NCBI GenBank assembly: GCA_938007995.1
Contig: CALLLW010000049.1
Span: 1-61,170 of the forward strand
Reading direction: 5' to 3'
DNA length: 61,170 nt
Source of the DNA: an uncultured Granulosicoccaceae bacterium
Lineage (GTDB): Bacteria; Pseudomonadota; Gammaproteobacteria; Granulosicoccales; Granulosicoccaceae
Shown here: piece by piece, positions 1 through 9,236 of the stretch
Numbering within the stretch: the first letter of the stretch is position 1
Layout of the letters: every line of letters starts with the position of its first letter
Position numbers and translations under genes: made by a program
The notes under the pieces: model-generated
What the model was told of the DNA's origin: nothing
The model's input: the letters and a program-made list of their open reading frames with translations, nothing else
Databases searched by the model: none

Positions 1-425
1 CAGTACTACGACCCTATCCGCCATCTCACCAGGCCCGATTCCGTGCCTCGCGGCACCACCGTTGCTCAGTCGCTAACCCAAACTGCCTGATGAGACTTCC
101 CGTGTTGCACACACTCTCCTTTTGTAAACATGCCATCGTCATTACCCCGGCGGAATCACAGGTTGCGCTCGTCGTTCTCTTCACCAGTGACTGCGGCCTT
201 CCTCCAAATTCGGGGGAGTCGGCTTCCGCATTACCCTTTTCGAGGCCTGCTCAACGTTCACTACTCGTTACGGCCTGCTTACTCGCTGAGTCCCTTGCGG
301 ACCCTTTGACATCGGGAAGCTGTTCAGTAAACATCCTGCTTACTGTCCCGACTGCTACCGACTGGAACGACCTTTGTCGGGTGGGACTTTCACCCACTGA
401 AGAGTGCGACCTTTCCACGGCGCAC
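1..425 (-). mobile_element. Group II intron, 5' domain I portion (truncated by window edge)
   Basis: Read on the minus strand, the segment begins at 425 with GTGCG, the 5' end typical of bacterial group II introns. A GGGTGAAAGTCCC hairpin follows (plus-strand 383-395), the hallmark GAAA loop of domain I. It ends at the window edge with GGATAGGGTCGTAGTACTG, a string usually found just before the intron-encoded reverse transcriptase. No reverse transcriptase lies inside the window; it should be off the left end. The intron starts 13 bp after the stop codon of the deacetylase gene, in the same orientation, so it would be transcribed with that operon. The plus-strand open frame at 90-527 is judged a by-product of the structured RNA. 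The class was not assigned. Confidence 0.75.
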
Positions 426-438
426 CGAATAAACCGGG

Positions 439-1197
439 CTAGGCTACCAGCTCCATCATCGGGTGGAAGGAAACTTTACCGGAGTCTCTCAGCACGTCAA
501 TCAAGCTGCGTAAGCGAGCGCGATTAGCTGCGTCCATATGTTCATGATGCAACATAATACCCACCACCTCCTGCGACTGGCTGAACTGATCGCAGATATA
601 GCTGGCAAGCTCGGTTTCATCAAGGCTTACGCCTTTACGTTTTTTTAACCAGTCAACCGCTACCGGTAGTTCAGTCAACGCATCACTGACCTGATCAGAG
701 CCGGTTATTCTTGAAAAGCAACTAAAATTTAAGGCACCCAACGCGGCCACGGTATCACTGGTGCATCGATTCCATGGTGGCGTGAATATCGGACACACTC
801 GTGCTTTAAATACCCTGTTCAGTATTTGTTGACCAGCAGCAATGTCGTCAAGTTGCTGCTGATAACCTCTTTCGCTGCCAAACTCGCATGATCGCCCCTT
901 GGTTTGATGATTTGTGTGACTAAAGCCGTGTTGGTGTATCGAGATTTTGTTATCTGCGGTGATCAGGTTATCGATCAGTTTTACTGATTGATCGGACAAT
1001 GCTGCGGGAATCACCGCAATGTCGAGCGGCAAGCCATGGGTTTCAAACTCATCTGCCAGAGCTTGCAGCTGACTATCAACCCACCCACCGTCATCGTCAC
1101 GAAAAAACACCTTCAACGGTTTGTCTTTGGCTGCAAGCGTTGCAGCAAGGCTTTCAAAAGGGGCCACGTTGCCTTCGCCCTGGTTGTGATTTGGCAT
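439..1197 (-). CDS. Polysaccharide deacetylase family (NodB-like) protein
   Basis: 252 residues with no signal peptide, so probably cytoplasmic. The NodB-like fold is indicated by RDDDG near residue 33 (metal and catalytic Asp), HQHGFSHTNH near residue 88 (metal-binding His pair) and FTPPWNR near residue 138. The PPWNR variant is shared with the second deacetylase at 10985-11767, so the two belong to one subfamily. Such enzymes remove acetyl groups from N-acetylated sugars; the substrate here is unknown. It is the last gene of the glycosyltransferase operon, 15 bp after the gene at 1213-2415, and its stop is 13 bp from the group II intron. The reading frame looks complete, so the intron does not interrupt it. 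Confidence 0.8.
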   Translation of the reverse strand: MPNHNQGEGNVAPFESLAATLAAKDKPLKVFFRDDDGGWVDSQLQALADEFETHGLPLDIAVIPAALSDQSVKLIDNLITADNKISIHQHGFSHTNHQTKGRSCEFGSERGYQQQLDDIAAGQQILNRVFKARVCPIFTPPWNRCTSDTVAALGALNFSCFSRITGSDQVSDALTELPVAVDWLKKRKGVSLDETELASYICDQFSQSQEVVGIMLHHEHMDAANRARLRSLIDVLRDSGKVSFHPMMELVA

Positions 1198-1212
1198 GAC
1201 TCAACCTGTCAC

Positions 1213-2415
1213 TCACTGTGTGTTCCCTCGTTTATGCTGTAGCAATTTGGAGGCAATCCGGACTGATTCAAGCGCGCCATTAAATTGTGAATGATCCGTT
1301 TTAAATCGGCCCGCACCTATGGCCTCTCTGACAGCTTTGGCAAGTGATTCTGCGTTTAAATATTTCGCAGGTAACGACACATATGATTGTGTTGAAGTGA
1401 GACTTTTGGCACGTAAGGTCTGCTCAACTTCACCACCGTCGTCAAACGGTATTAACACACCAGGTGTACCGGTTAACAATAAGTCAATCGCTGTGTTGTA
1501 ACCACACATACTGACGGAACAGGCTGCTGCTGACAAAAGACTTCTGAAATCTGCACGGTTTGGCTCAATTACCGCCATGGATTCCTTATCCAGCGATTTA
1601 AGATTTTCTACCTCCGTCGCTGAATCGATACCACCAACTAAAATTCGCCATTGAAGATCCGGTACTAACGCTGCCGCCTGTATCGCAGTTTCATAGATAT
1701 GCCTGCCAACAGATCCCCCACCTGCACTGACAATTACCTCAGGCAGATGATCCTTGTTTGACGATTTGGCTTGAGGGTTGGCTTGAGGGTTGGCTTGAGG
1801 TTTGGCTTGAGTCGTAAAATCAACAGACTGGGCAACATAGCCGGTGTAATGAACCTTCGATTGTATAAGCTCTGTGACCGGCCAACTGATATCGATCGGT
1901 GTAGTTTGCAAATTTGAGTGAACAAGGATTCCATCATAGTGCTCTGCAATAAGCGCTTCCGTTCGTTTTACTTTTTTCTCACTCGAAGGAGGTGCCAGAA
2001 TATCCCTGACAGAAGACAACACAACAGCTGGCTGGGCCAGTGTATTTGCTGCGCGTAGCAAACTGGTGAACTCCGGATGCAATACACGACGACCAAACGG
2101 AAAAAGCTCGGTGATCACAATATCCGGTTGCAGTTTGGTGACCAGCGTTAGAAGCTGCTGTTTTCGGGCAGCAAGAGTTTCTTCATTAACAACGACTCCA
2201 TCGGCATCCAGCAAGCGGGTAAACTGTGTGCCATCTGACTGCAGTGGCGGGAGTTGATGCAGCGTCAGTCCGGTCGTATCAAATGTAGCGACCGGCAGAC
2301 CACCACTTGCAACACAAACACGATGTCCTGCATCAACAAATGCCTGTGATAAATTCAGGGCGCGACGTAAATGACCGGTACCCAGCAGATGAGTTACTGC
2401 AATCAGTATCTGCAT
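1213..2415 (-). CDS. MurG/COG4671-like glycosyltransferase
   Basis: 400 residues. The N-terminus VTHLLGTGHLRRALNLSQAF matches the glycine-rich donor/acceptor loop of GT-B enzymes such as MurG. The C-terminal half carries SAGGGSVGRH and MCGYNTAIDLLLTGTPGVLI, the nucleotide-sugar-binding region of this group. It is a paralogue of the protein at 5399-6721 (shared GLGHLRR/GTGHLRR and GGYNT/CGYNT blocks). An Asn/Pro/Gln/Ala tandem repeat near residues 202-217 comes from a 12-bp DNA repeat and probably forms a flexible linker between the two Rossmann domains. It is the fifth gene of the operon, 51 bp after the histidine phosphatase. Donor and acceptor cannot be read from sequence. Confidence 0.8.
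   Translation of the reverse strand: MQILIAVTHLLGTGHLRRALNLSQAFVDAGHRVCVASGGLPVATFDTTGLTLHQLPPLQSDGTQFTRLLDADGVVVNEETLAARKQQLLTLVTKLQPDIVITELFPFGRRVLHPEFTSLLRAANTLAQPAVVLSSVRDILAPPSSEKKVKRTEALIAEHYDGILVHSNLQTTPIDISWPVTELIQSKVHYTGYVAQSVDFTTQAKPQANPQANPQAKSSNKDHLPEVIVSAGGGSVGRHIYETAIQAAALVPDLQWRILVGGIDSATEVENLKSLDKESMAVIEPNRADFRSLLSAAACSVSMCGYNTAIDLLLTGTPGVLIPFDDGGEVEQTLRAKSLTSTQSYVSLPAKYLNAESLAKAVREAIGAGRFKTDHSQFNGALESVRIASKLLQHKRGNTQ
1766..1811. repeat. 12-bp tandem repeat inside glycosyltransferase gene
   Basis: About 3.8 copies of TTGGCTTGAGGG (last copies slightly diverged). The unit is a multiple of three, so copy-number change keeps the frame; on the minus strand it encodes repeated Gln-Ala-Asn-Pro. 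Confidence 0.9.
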
Positions 2416-2466
2416 TATTGAATTTTTTTATTGTCCATACAGAGATATCTCACTGGCCTTAACTGA

Positions 2467-3057
2467 TTAATTATTTGTATCTCTGCTGATCAACCTGACT
2501 CGCAAAGGTTCCGCGACACTCAGTTTATCCGTCACTTGCAGGCAATAGAGCGAATTACGCTTAATAGTGAACGGCGGCTCCCCTCTAAACGGCCAATCAA
2601 ATGCGACCGCCAACAACGTTCGCATTACACCAATATGGCAGACAGCCACTGTGTCTGCAGTCAGGCTCTGCAACCAGGGCGACAGACGCGACCAAACCTG
2701 AGCCGGTGACTCACCGTTAGGTGGCTGGTAGTCCCAGCCCCAATCAGGCAGGTGTTTAAATCCTGAATCAGGATCGGCATACAAATCAATGCCCCGCTTA
2801 CCTTCCCAGTCACCGTAATCCATTTCTAATAACGCAGGCTCAATGACCGGTGACCGATCAGCAATCAGCTCTGCAGTTTGTACAGCTCGTTGTAATGGGC
2901 TGCTAACCAGAGCTGCATGCTGCCAATCAGGCGGCAAAGTTAACCCGGCAAGATCTTTGACAGTCTCTGGTTCAAGCGGGATATCACGATGCCCCTGAAT
3001 CCTGCCCGCGCGATTCCATACCGTCTGTCCATGCCTGATCAGTGCGAGTCGATTCAT
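2467..3057 (-). CDS. Histidine phosphatase family protein (phosphoglycerate mutase-like)
   Basis: 196 residues from the ATG at 3057. This start is chosen over the longer frame reaching 3150 because the protein then opens directly with MNRLALIRHGQTVWN, the RHG phosphohistidine motif, and lies 4 bp after the upstream stop instead of overlapping it deeply. The second catalytic elements are present: EMDYGDWEGK (acid/base Glu region) and CHIGVMRTLL (second His). The family removes phosphate from sugars, nucleotides or lipid-linked intermediates. Placed among glycosyltransferases, it may act on a phosphorylated sugar precursor, as GmhB- or CobC-like enzymes do in other pathways; this is inference. 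Confidence 0.85.
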   Translation of the reverse strand: MNRLALIRHGQTVWNRAGRIQGHRDIPLEPETVKDLAGLTLPPDWQHAALVSSPLQRAVQTAELIADRSPVIEPALLEMDYGDWEGKRGIDLYADPDSGFKHLPDWGWDYQPPNGESPAQVWSRLSPWLQSLTADTVAVCHIGVMRTLLAVAFDWPFRGEPPFTIKRNSLYCLQVTDKLSVAEPLRVRLISRDTNN

Positions 3058-3061
3058 GCGA

Positions 3062-4138
3062 TCACTGCAACGCGAGCTGTAATTGTGCAGAGAGCGTGTT
3101 GGCTGCTGCATCCAGTAAATGCCGTTGGCGAATAAAATGCCTGCCATCACTGACCATCGACTTATAAAGTGAGGAATCCGCCAGAATCAGATCAATCCTT
3201 TGCGCCAGTAACGAAGCGTCACCCTCAGGCACCAGTGAATGACTCGATGCAATCACCTCACGAACTCCGGATCGATCCTGAGCCACCACTGGCAAGCCCG
3301 ATGCCTGCGCCTCCAGGTACACCATACCAAACGCCTCATTCACCCCTGGCCAGACAAATAATGACGATCGCTGATAGGCATCATTTATTGCAGTGCGATC
3401 AAGCTGACCAAGAAATATCACTCGTTCACCAAACTCCCTGAACAACAGTGCGATGTCATCACGTGCGGGTCCATCTCCAACAATAGATAACTGCCAGTCC
3501 TGTGTTTTCAGATAAGTCAGTGCTTCAGCCAGAATTTTATAAGAAGCAAACTTATCTCCATAACGATGCATGCCAACCGCAAGCAACTGGTTCCCTGTCA
3601 CAGGTGCGGGTGGTTTCTCATTGATGGTTGTTTGCACTAAAAACGGCGCAAGGTGCACCAGCTTTTGATGCTCAGGCTGATGCTGTGCCAGAGCTGCACG
3701 ATCTTTCTCTGTTAAGTAAAACACGCAATCGGCAGACTCTGTTGCCAGATCAGCACAGTTGCAGAAGTCTGCCCATGCACCTGTTGAGCGACTTTTTGCA
3801 ATACTCGCTTCAATAATAAAATACGGTATATCCAGCTGCTGACAGACTGCCCGACCGATTAAATCCGGTGCCTTGTAATAGTTGTGGTAGGTAAACCAGG
3901 CTTGCCATTTGTGTGCAGGGCTCAACAGACGATCTACTTCTGCCTTCGCCTTTGCTTTTATCTGTTGTTGTGTGGCTGTATCGCCTTTGCCATCATAACA
4001 ACGTAATTGCGACGCTACTTTCACCGGCAAACCGGGACTATTCATCGACAGCGCAGTCAAAATGCCCTGCGCCAGTTGACGATCCCCGGACGGCACCGGG
4101 TGATCAGGTGGCTTCATCGGTGCGTAGAAGGCAATCAT
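3062..4138 (-). CDS. Glycosyltransferase family 4 protein
   Basis: 358 residues of GT-B fold. The C-terminal domain has VGDGPARDD, VIFLGQLDR and the retaining-GT4 E-x7-E element in NEAFGMVYLEAQASGLPVVA. The N-terminal MIAFYAPMKPPDHPVPSGDR resembles GT4 enzymes of the predicted glycosyltransferase group that carry a substrate loop before the first helix. It starts 19 bp after the stop of the GT4 gene at 4158 and ends 4 bp before the phosphatase start, so it is the third gene of a tightly packed operon. No membrane segment was seen; it probably works at the inner face of the inner membrane. Confidence 0.85.
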   Translation of the reverse strand: MIAFYAPMKPPDHPVPSGDRQLAQGILTALSMNSPGLPVKVASQLRCYDGKGDTATQQQIKAKAKAEVDRLLSPAHKWQAWFTYHNYYKAPDLIGRAVCQQLDIPYFIIEASIAKSRSTGAWADFCNCADLATESADCVFYLTEKDRAALAQHQPEHQKLVHLAPFLVQTTINEKPPAPVTGNQLLAVGMHRYGDKFASYKILAEALTYLKTQDWQLSIVGDGPARDDIALLFREFGERVIFLGQLDRTAINDAYQRSSLFVWPGVNEAFGMVYLEAQASGLPVVAQDRSGVREVIASSHSLVPEGDASLLAQRIDLILADSSLYKSMVSDGRHFIRQRHLLDAAANTLSAQLQLALQ

Positions 4139-4157
4139 TTATTACATCATGCCTGCG

Positions 4158-5402
4158 CTATGCACGCAATTGTTCACATAAGGTTTGCAATCGGTCATGC
4201 AGCAGATCAATACCTGCCTGCATACCAAAATCACTGACCAACCGGTCATAGGCCGCCTCTGATAATGCAGCACGCTTGTCTGGCGAACTGGCGAGTGTTA
4301 CCAATGAACCAGCCAGCGCCTCGGCATTATCTTCAGCAAGCAAGGCATGCACATCATCTGTGAGAAACTCGGGTATCGCAGAGACGGCTGTCGCAATTAT
4401 TGGCAGCTTCTGCGACGCAGCTTCCATTAGAACGTTCGGCAATCCATCACGGTCACCGTTGTCTGCTATGCGACTCGGTAGTATAAAAATGTCTGCATCA
4501 CGCATCGCTTGTATCACCTCTGGCTGTTCCCGCTCACCCAGCCAGTTAATGCGATCATCAACGTTTGCAGCTGTTGCCTGCTGCAGCAATGAAGATTTAA
4601 GCTCACCGCCACCAATGTGAATGAACTCCCAGTCGAGTGTATCCGGTAATTTTGCAAGCGCTGCGATTAAACGGTCATAGCCTTTTTTCTCTACCAGACG
4701 ACCAACCGACAGTATCTTTATCCGCGACGCATGATGGGTTCTTTGCGGCGGTGCCGGAAATCGTGACAGATCCAGCCCGTGATAGACAAGCTCAATATTC
4801 TCCTGCGAGCTACTCAATGATCGCAGATGTTTAGCGCCGATAGCAGTACAGGTAACTCCAAAACTCGCACCATGTGTATTGCTGTCAAGCTTCTCACGCA
4901 GCTCCCAGTCCGGTGATGTCCAGATGTCTTTCGCATGCGCCGAAAAACTCCATGGCATACCACGCATGATTGCCGCATAACGCGCAACCGATGCAGGGGT
5001 ATGCAGAAAATGGGCGTACACGCCGCGAATATTATCGGGTAACTCACTTGCCATAACACAGGCCTGACCAAAGCGCCTTATCCGATTACGGGTAAAGTCG
5101 CGGCGCAGATCTTTAAAAAACACCTGCCACGCTGCTTTATAACCACGTAGTCTTCTGCAAGACAGCCAGCAACGCAACACACGCATCACTTCCTCGTGCA
5201 GATACTCCGGCAAATAATAAACCTGCGCACTCACCTGTTCGTGTAGCGGGTGCTTTTTTTCATTGGCCGGATGGCGCAGTGACCAGATTTGGAATTTATG
5301 TCCACTGGCTTCCAGTGCAGCCAGTTCCTGAGCAACGAACGTCTCGGATAATCGTGGCCAGCACTTAACCACAATAGCGAGCGGAGACTGCTCTGCACTC
5401 AT
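4158..5402 (-). CDS. Glycosyltransferase family 4 protein (colanic-acid-type)
   Basis: 414 residues. The opening VVKCWPRLSETFVAQELAAL is the SETFI/V-type N-terminus common in GT4 enzymes of exopolysaccharide clusters. The donor domain shows ILSVGRLVEKKGYDRLI, INWLGEREQPEV, DGLPNVLMEAASQKLPIIAT and SAIPEF. Its start codon overlaps the stop of the preceding gene (5399-5402, ATGA type), which implies translational coupling. It differs clearly from the other GT4 at 3062-4138, so at least four separate glycosyl transfers may be encoded in this operon. The acceptor is unknown. Confidence 0.87.
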   Translation of the reverse strand: MSAEQSPLAIVVKCWPRLSETFVAQELAALEASGHKFQIWSLRHPANEKKHPLHEQVSAQVYYLPEYLHEEVMRVLRCWLSCRRLRGYKAAWQVFFKDLRRDFTRNRIRRFGQACVMASELPDNIRGVYAHFLHTPASVARYAAIMRGMPWSFSAHAKDIWTSPDWELREKLDSNTHGASFGVTCTAIGAKHLRSLSSSQENIELVYHGLDLSRFPAPPQRTHHASRIKILSVGRLVEKKGYDRLIAALAKLPDTLDWEFIHIGGGELKSSLLQQATAANVDDRINWLGEREQPEVIQAMRDADIFILPSRIADNGDRDGLPNVLMEAASQKLPIIATAVSAIPEFLTDDVHALLAEDNAEALAGSLVTLASSPDKRAALSEAAYDRLVSDFGMQAGIDLLHDRLQTLCEQLRA

Positions 5403-6721
5403 ACCGGACTCGAATCCCGCTCGGGCTCAAGTAACTTTTGAATTCGGCTAACTACACAATCCAGACCATCAAGTAGTCCATCGTAACTTCCAGCTGAAGG
5501 CGGTCGCTGATCAGGTAATTGCCGGATTGCATCAATCATTGCATCAACCGACCCTGCATTAAGATCTTTATCAAACATTTTAACCAGGCCGAGCTCCTGT
5601 GCTCTTGATGCGCGTATGTACTGCTCAAGCCTTGGTACCGTTCGCGGCACTATCAACGCCGGTTTGTCACAGGAGAGTATTTCGCAAAACGTATTGTACC
5701 CGCCCATGGCGACAACTCCCTGTGCACCCAGCATAAGACTCTCCAAACGAGAGTCAAAAGCGACATCCATCACACGGCCTTTGAGTTTGGCCACTCTGGT
5801 TTCAAAATCTGCTCGATCATCTCCGGTCAGAAACGGACCGTATACCAGTAAAGCAGTCGGGCTTAAATCAGGATCGGTTTCGTAAGCGCGTAATACCTGA
5901 TCGACCATTGCTTTACCATCGCCGCCCCCGCCGGGTGTGACCAGTATATATGGCACTTCGGGCATTTCTGCTCGCGGTGGTGGGTCGCGACGCAGATAGC
6001 CTGTCCAGATCATACGTTGCTTAAGACTCTCTGAAAAATCCAGAGCTTCGGTGGGATCGTAGACAGATTTCAAACCGTAGACCCAGACCTCATCATAGTG
6101 CTTTTCCACAGCTTGTACCGCACCCTTGCGTTGCCACTCTTCAACGATCAGTTCAGGACTATCAAGCACATCTCGCAAGCCGAGTATCAGTTTTGTCTTA
6201 CTACCTGATCTGTGCAGCCAATCGAGTGCCGGTTTTAATTCACCACGAAATCCGGTGGGTTCTTTATCCACCACAATGATGTCCGGCTCGAACAACTTAA
6301 CCAGAGACTTGATTAAACCAGCTCGAATAACTGTAGTTTCATCAATATCAAAACCCAGTTTTTCTGAAATATAAGAACCGTCAGAGCGTTTTGTTACTCC
6401 AGGCAATCGAACGTAATCAACACGCTCTGGAAATGTGAAACGACCAGCCACCGGCGATCCAGTGATAATCAGCGCTGATAGCAAACTGTCTGATGCCGTC
6501 ATAGCTGCAGCGAGGGTCCTCGATCGCCTGAGATGACCGAGCCCGAAGGTATCATGGCTATAAAACAGGACACGCGGCGAACGACGCCTTGCGCTAGTGG
6601 CACGGTTATTCGCCAGACGACTACTGTGGCCAGCGCCGGCATTGATGTCAGCCGCAGAATCTGTGCGGTTTTTCGAAAACGCCATACTGCCTCGTGCTCG
6701 CAGATTATAGAATGAGTCCAC
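5399..6721 (-). CDS. MurG/COG4671-like glycosyltransferase
   Basis: 440 residues, first gene of the six-gene operon. SHDTFGLGHLRRSRTLAAAM near residue 54 is the acceptor-side loop, VTPGGGGDGKAMVDQV near 262 the nucleotide-sugar region, and AMGGYNTFCEILSCDKPALI near 338 the conserved GGYNT block of this predicted glycosyltransferase family. The first 45 residues are Ser/Arg-rich and poorly ordered; an internal ATG at 6685 is an alternative start. Only 85 bp separate it from the divergent mscS gene, so both promoters must lie in that gap. Paralogue of the gene at 1213-2415. Confidence 0.8.
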   Translation of the reverse strand: MDSFYNLRARGSMAFSKNRTDSAADINAGAGHSSRLANNRATSARRRSPRVLFYSHDTFGLGHLRRSRTLAAAMTASDSLLSALIITGSPVAGRFTFPERVDYVRLPGVTKRSDGSYISEKLGFDIDETTVIRAGLIKSLVKLFEPDIIVVDKEPTGFRGELKPALDWLHRSGSKTKLILGLRDVLDSPELIVEEWQRKGAVQAVEKHYDEVWVYGLKSVYDPTEALDFSESLKQRMIWTGYLRRDPPPRAEMPEVPYILVTPGGGGDGKAMVDQVLRAYETDPDLSPTALLVYGPFLTGDDRADFETRVAKLKGRVMDVAFDSRLESLMLGAQGVVAMGGYNTFCEILSCDKPALIVPRTVPRLEQYIRASRAQELGLVKMFDKDLNAGSVDAMIDAIRQLPDQRPPSAGSYDGLLDGLDCVVSRIQKLLEPERDSSPV

Positions 6722-6806
6722 TGGGAGATTTTAACGGTGCGCAATATTTACATTTACCGCTACGCTCCACGCTGCTGCTCTGAATTGTAAAGGAAATAAT
6801 GCAAAA

Positions 6807-9236
6807 ATGCGGTTTTTAAAAAAATCTGTAGTGCTGCTAGCCACGTTACTGTTTAGTGGTTGCCTCATCCTCAGCACCGCCTACGCGCAAACCACTGACC
6901 CGAATGAAGGTAGTGCAACCTTCGTTGCCGACATTATCTCAGCGGCAGAGCAACAAGGCGTGCAGGTAATAGTCATTAATAATGGTACGTCGCAGGAAGA
7001 CAAATCAGTTACCAATTCAGTGACGGAACAAACACTGCCGCCAGGCGTACTGACTCCTGAAGATTATGAAAACCTGTCTATGATCATGGCGCCAGCCAGC
7101 GCATCCGCACTGATGAAGGCACAGTCAAATCTGCTTAGCTTCAGAGAACTGGTCAAAAACAAAATAGAGCAGGTTCCACCTTCATTTAGAAAAACAATAA
7201 GAGAAATACAAGGCAACAGCCCGACTGGTGAGATGCGACCGTTTGTGCGGGCACTTTACTGGTCAATTCTGCTACTGGCATTCGGCGCGTGGGTAGAACA
7301 TGAAATATATATAAAACGCCTTGTTGCACGCTGGCTGAAATCAGATTTGCATAACAACCCGGTCGGCTATCTCGATAAAGTACCACTGCTGATCAAGCGT
7401 GCACTGCTTAAAATATTTGGCGTGATGATATCAGTCGCTATCGCTTTTACAACCGGCACGGTGATTTTCAATGAAACACCACCGGAATCAATCCAGTTTA
7501 CTATTGCGGTCATCTATTTCGGTTATGTTGCTATCCGGCTGGTGCTGATCTTGTGGAGAATGATACTGGCGCCTTATCTTTCGCAATACAGAATCCCTCA
7601 TCTCTCACATACCGAAGCCCTGAGGCTGTTTCATTGGCTGGGCTTCGTCTCTTCTATGAACATCATCATACTGATGATAAGCATCTGGATTGGTGAACTG
7701 GGCGGCCGCAGCGATTTACATGCAGTACTCGCATCGTGTTTCAGCTTTATCGTTGCTTTTTCCAATATTTTAATGGTGATTGTCAATCGCAAAGCGTTAT
7801 CAAATGCCATTCGCAACGGCCAGTCACCAGAGACAGCCAGCGGTTTTGCAAATTTTCTATCAAAGATCTGGCTCATCACAACAGTCAGTTATTTTGCGTT
7901 CTCATGGATGCAGCTCACCTACCGTGTCGTATTAAGCAAGCCACTGCCCGCCACACCCGCGATTGCCGGCGCTTATACTGTTTTGCTCGCTACAATCTGT
8001 GTGTATGCATTAAGTAATTATTTTATCGAGCGTATCTCGCTGCGTGCCAAAAGGCTGGTCAGGCTATCTACAACAGAGGATGATCATCAGCTTCCCAGTC
8101 ATCATAATGATCCACCAGAATCTGTCGAATCAGTGTCCAGCCATACGACCGGCAGCGATGAATCCACTGCTGATACAACCATGATCAGCAGGCATCCGCT
8201 TGCTAGCTACGAGGATCTTGCCAGACGTGTATCCGGTGTACTGGCTATCAGCGTAGGCTTTTGGGCGCTTTCAAAGAACTGGAGGATCGATAGCTTTGCA
8301 CTCTATAGCAACTTGATGGAACGCAGCACTGCGGCACTGATTATCCTGTTTTTCGGCTATATCGTTTATCATCTTGTGCGTATCTGGATTGACAATAAAA
8401 TCGAGGAGGAAGGTGCTGACTTCTCACTGGCACCGGGCGATGAAGGCGGCGCTACCAGTGCCAGCCGCCTTGCAACCTTGCTGCCGCTTTTTCGAAACTT
8501 TATGCTGGTGGTTATTGGTATGTCGGTCGTATTCAGTGCACTGCTTGAATTGGGTATAAACGTTAGCCCATTGTTTGCCAGTGCGGGTGTTGTTGGTCTT
8601 GCGATTGGCTTTGGTGCGCAAACACTGGTACGCGATATATTTTCAGGTGCATTCTACCTTTTCGATGATGCGTTCCGCCGTGGTGAATATGTCGATATCG
8701 GCAGTGTTAAAGGCACAGTTGAAAAGATCTCTGTTCGATCTTTCCAGCTACGCCATCACCTTGGCCCGTTGCACACTATCCCGTTTGGAGAAATTCAATC
8801 TCTGACCAACTACTCCAGGGACTGGGTAATGATGAAGCTGCCACTGCGCTTAACTTACGATACCGACCCTGAAAAAGTACGCAAGCTGGTAAAGAAGCTG
8901 GGCATTGAGCTTATGTCTGACCCCGAGCTTGGCGACAACTTTCTGCAGCCATTGAAGTCACAGGGGGTGATTGAAATGCAGGATTCAGCCATGATATTCC
9001 GGGTAAAGTTTATGACTAAGCCCGGTGATCAATGGACCATTCGCAAGCGTGTTTACCAGGAAATCAGAGACCTGTTTAACCGTGAGGGAATTCAGTTTGC
9101 AAATAAGGAAGTCACGGTGCGTCTAGCCGGTGATTTACCCGATAAGCTCGACGAAAAGCAAGCCCGCACCGTCGCTGCTGCTGCGATTGATGACGAAGAC
9201 ACTAATGACACGATGATGAATGACGATGACCGATGA
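6807..9236 (+). CDS. Large mechanosensitive channel, MscS family
   Basis: 809 residues. A signal peptide (about 1-27, ending AYA) is followed by a periplasmic stretch to about residue 140, then several membrane segments (about 150-165, 205-220, 228-250, 272-295, 305-325, 352-400, 470-490, 508-525). A charged Ser/His-rich loop lies at 420-465. The pore helix is ASAGVVGLAIGFGAQTLVRD at about 591-610, followed by FSGAFYLFDDAFRRGEYVDI and the beta domain to about 770. E. coli MscS has 286 residues, so this belongs to the large multi-TM class. AAAGGAAA lies about 10 bp before the ATG. It is divergent from the glycosyltransferase operon and overlaps fkbM by 17 bp. Confidence 0.9.
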   Translation: MRFLKKSVVLLATLLFSGCLILSTAYAQTTDPNEGSATFVADIISAAEQQGVQVIVINNGTSQEDKSVTNSVTEQTLPPGVLTPEDYENLSMIMAPASASALMKAQSNLLSFRELVKNKIEQVPPSFRKTIREIQGNSPTGEMRPFVRALYWSILLLAFGAWVEHEIYIKRLVARWLKSDLHNNPVGYLDKVPLLIKRALLKIFGVMISVAIAFTTGTVIFNETPPESIQFTIAVIYFGYVAIRLVLILWRMILAPYLSQYRIPHLSHTEALRLFHWLGFVSSMNIIILMISIWIGELGGRSDLHAVLASCFSFIVAFSNILMVIVNRKALSNAIRNGQSPETASGFANFLSKIWLITTVSYFAFSWMQLTYRVVLSKPLPATPAIAGAYTVLLATICVYALSNYFIERISLRAKRLVRLSTTEDDHQLPSHHNDPPESVESVSSHTTGSDESTADTTMISRHPLASYEDLARRVSGVLAISVGFWALSKNWRIDSFALYSNLMERSTAALIILFFGYIVYHLVRIWIDNKIEEEGADFSLAPGDEGGATSASRLATLLPLFRNFMLVVIGMSVVFSALLELGINVSPLFASAGVVGLAIGFGAQTLVRDIFSGAFYLFDDAFRRGEYVDIGSVKGTVEKISVRSFQLRHHLGPLHTIPFGEIQSLTNYSRDWVMMKLPLRLTYDTDPEKVRKLVKKLGIELMSDPELGDNFLQPLKSQGVIEMQDSAMIFRVKFMTKPGDQWTIRKRVYQEIRDLFNREGIQFANKEVTVRLAGDLPDKLDEKQARTVAAAAIDDEDTNDTMMNDDDR

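Noticed and set aside
90..527. 145-codon plus-strand frame at the left end
   Set aside because: It runs antisense through the structured group II intron RNA and the end of the deacetylase gene; such frames are a known artefact of intron sequence.
3058..3150. Longer start of the histidine phosphatase gene
   Set aside because: It would overlap the upstream GT4 gene by about 90 bp and add a non-family N-terminus before the RHG motif.
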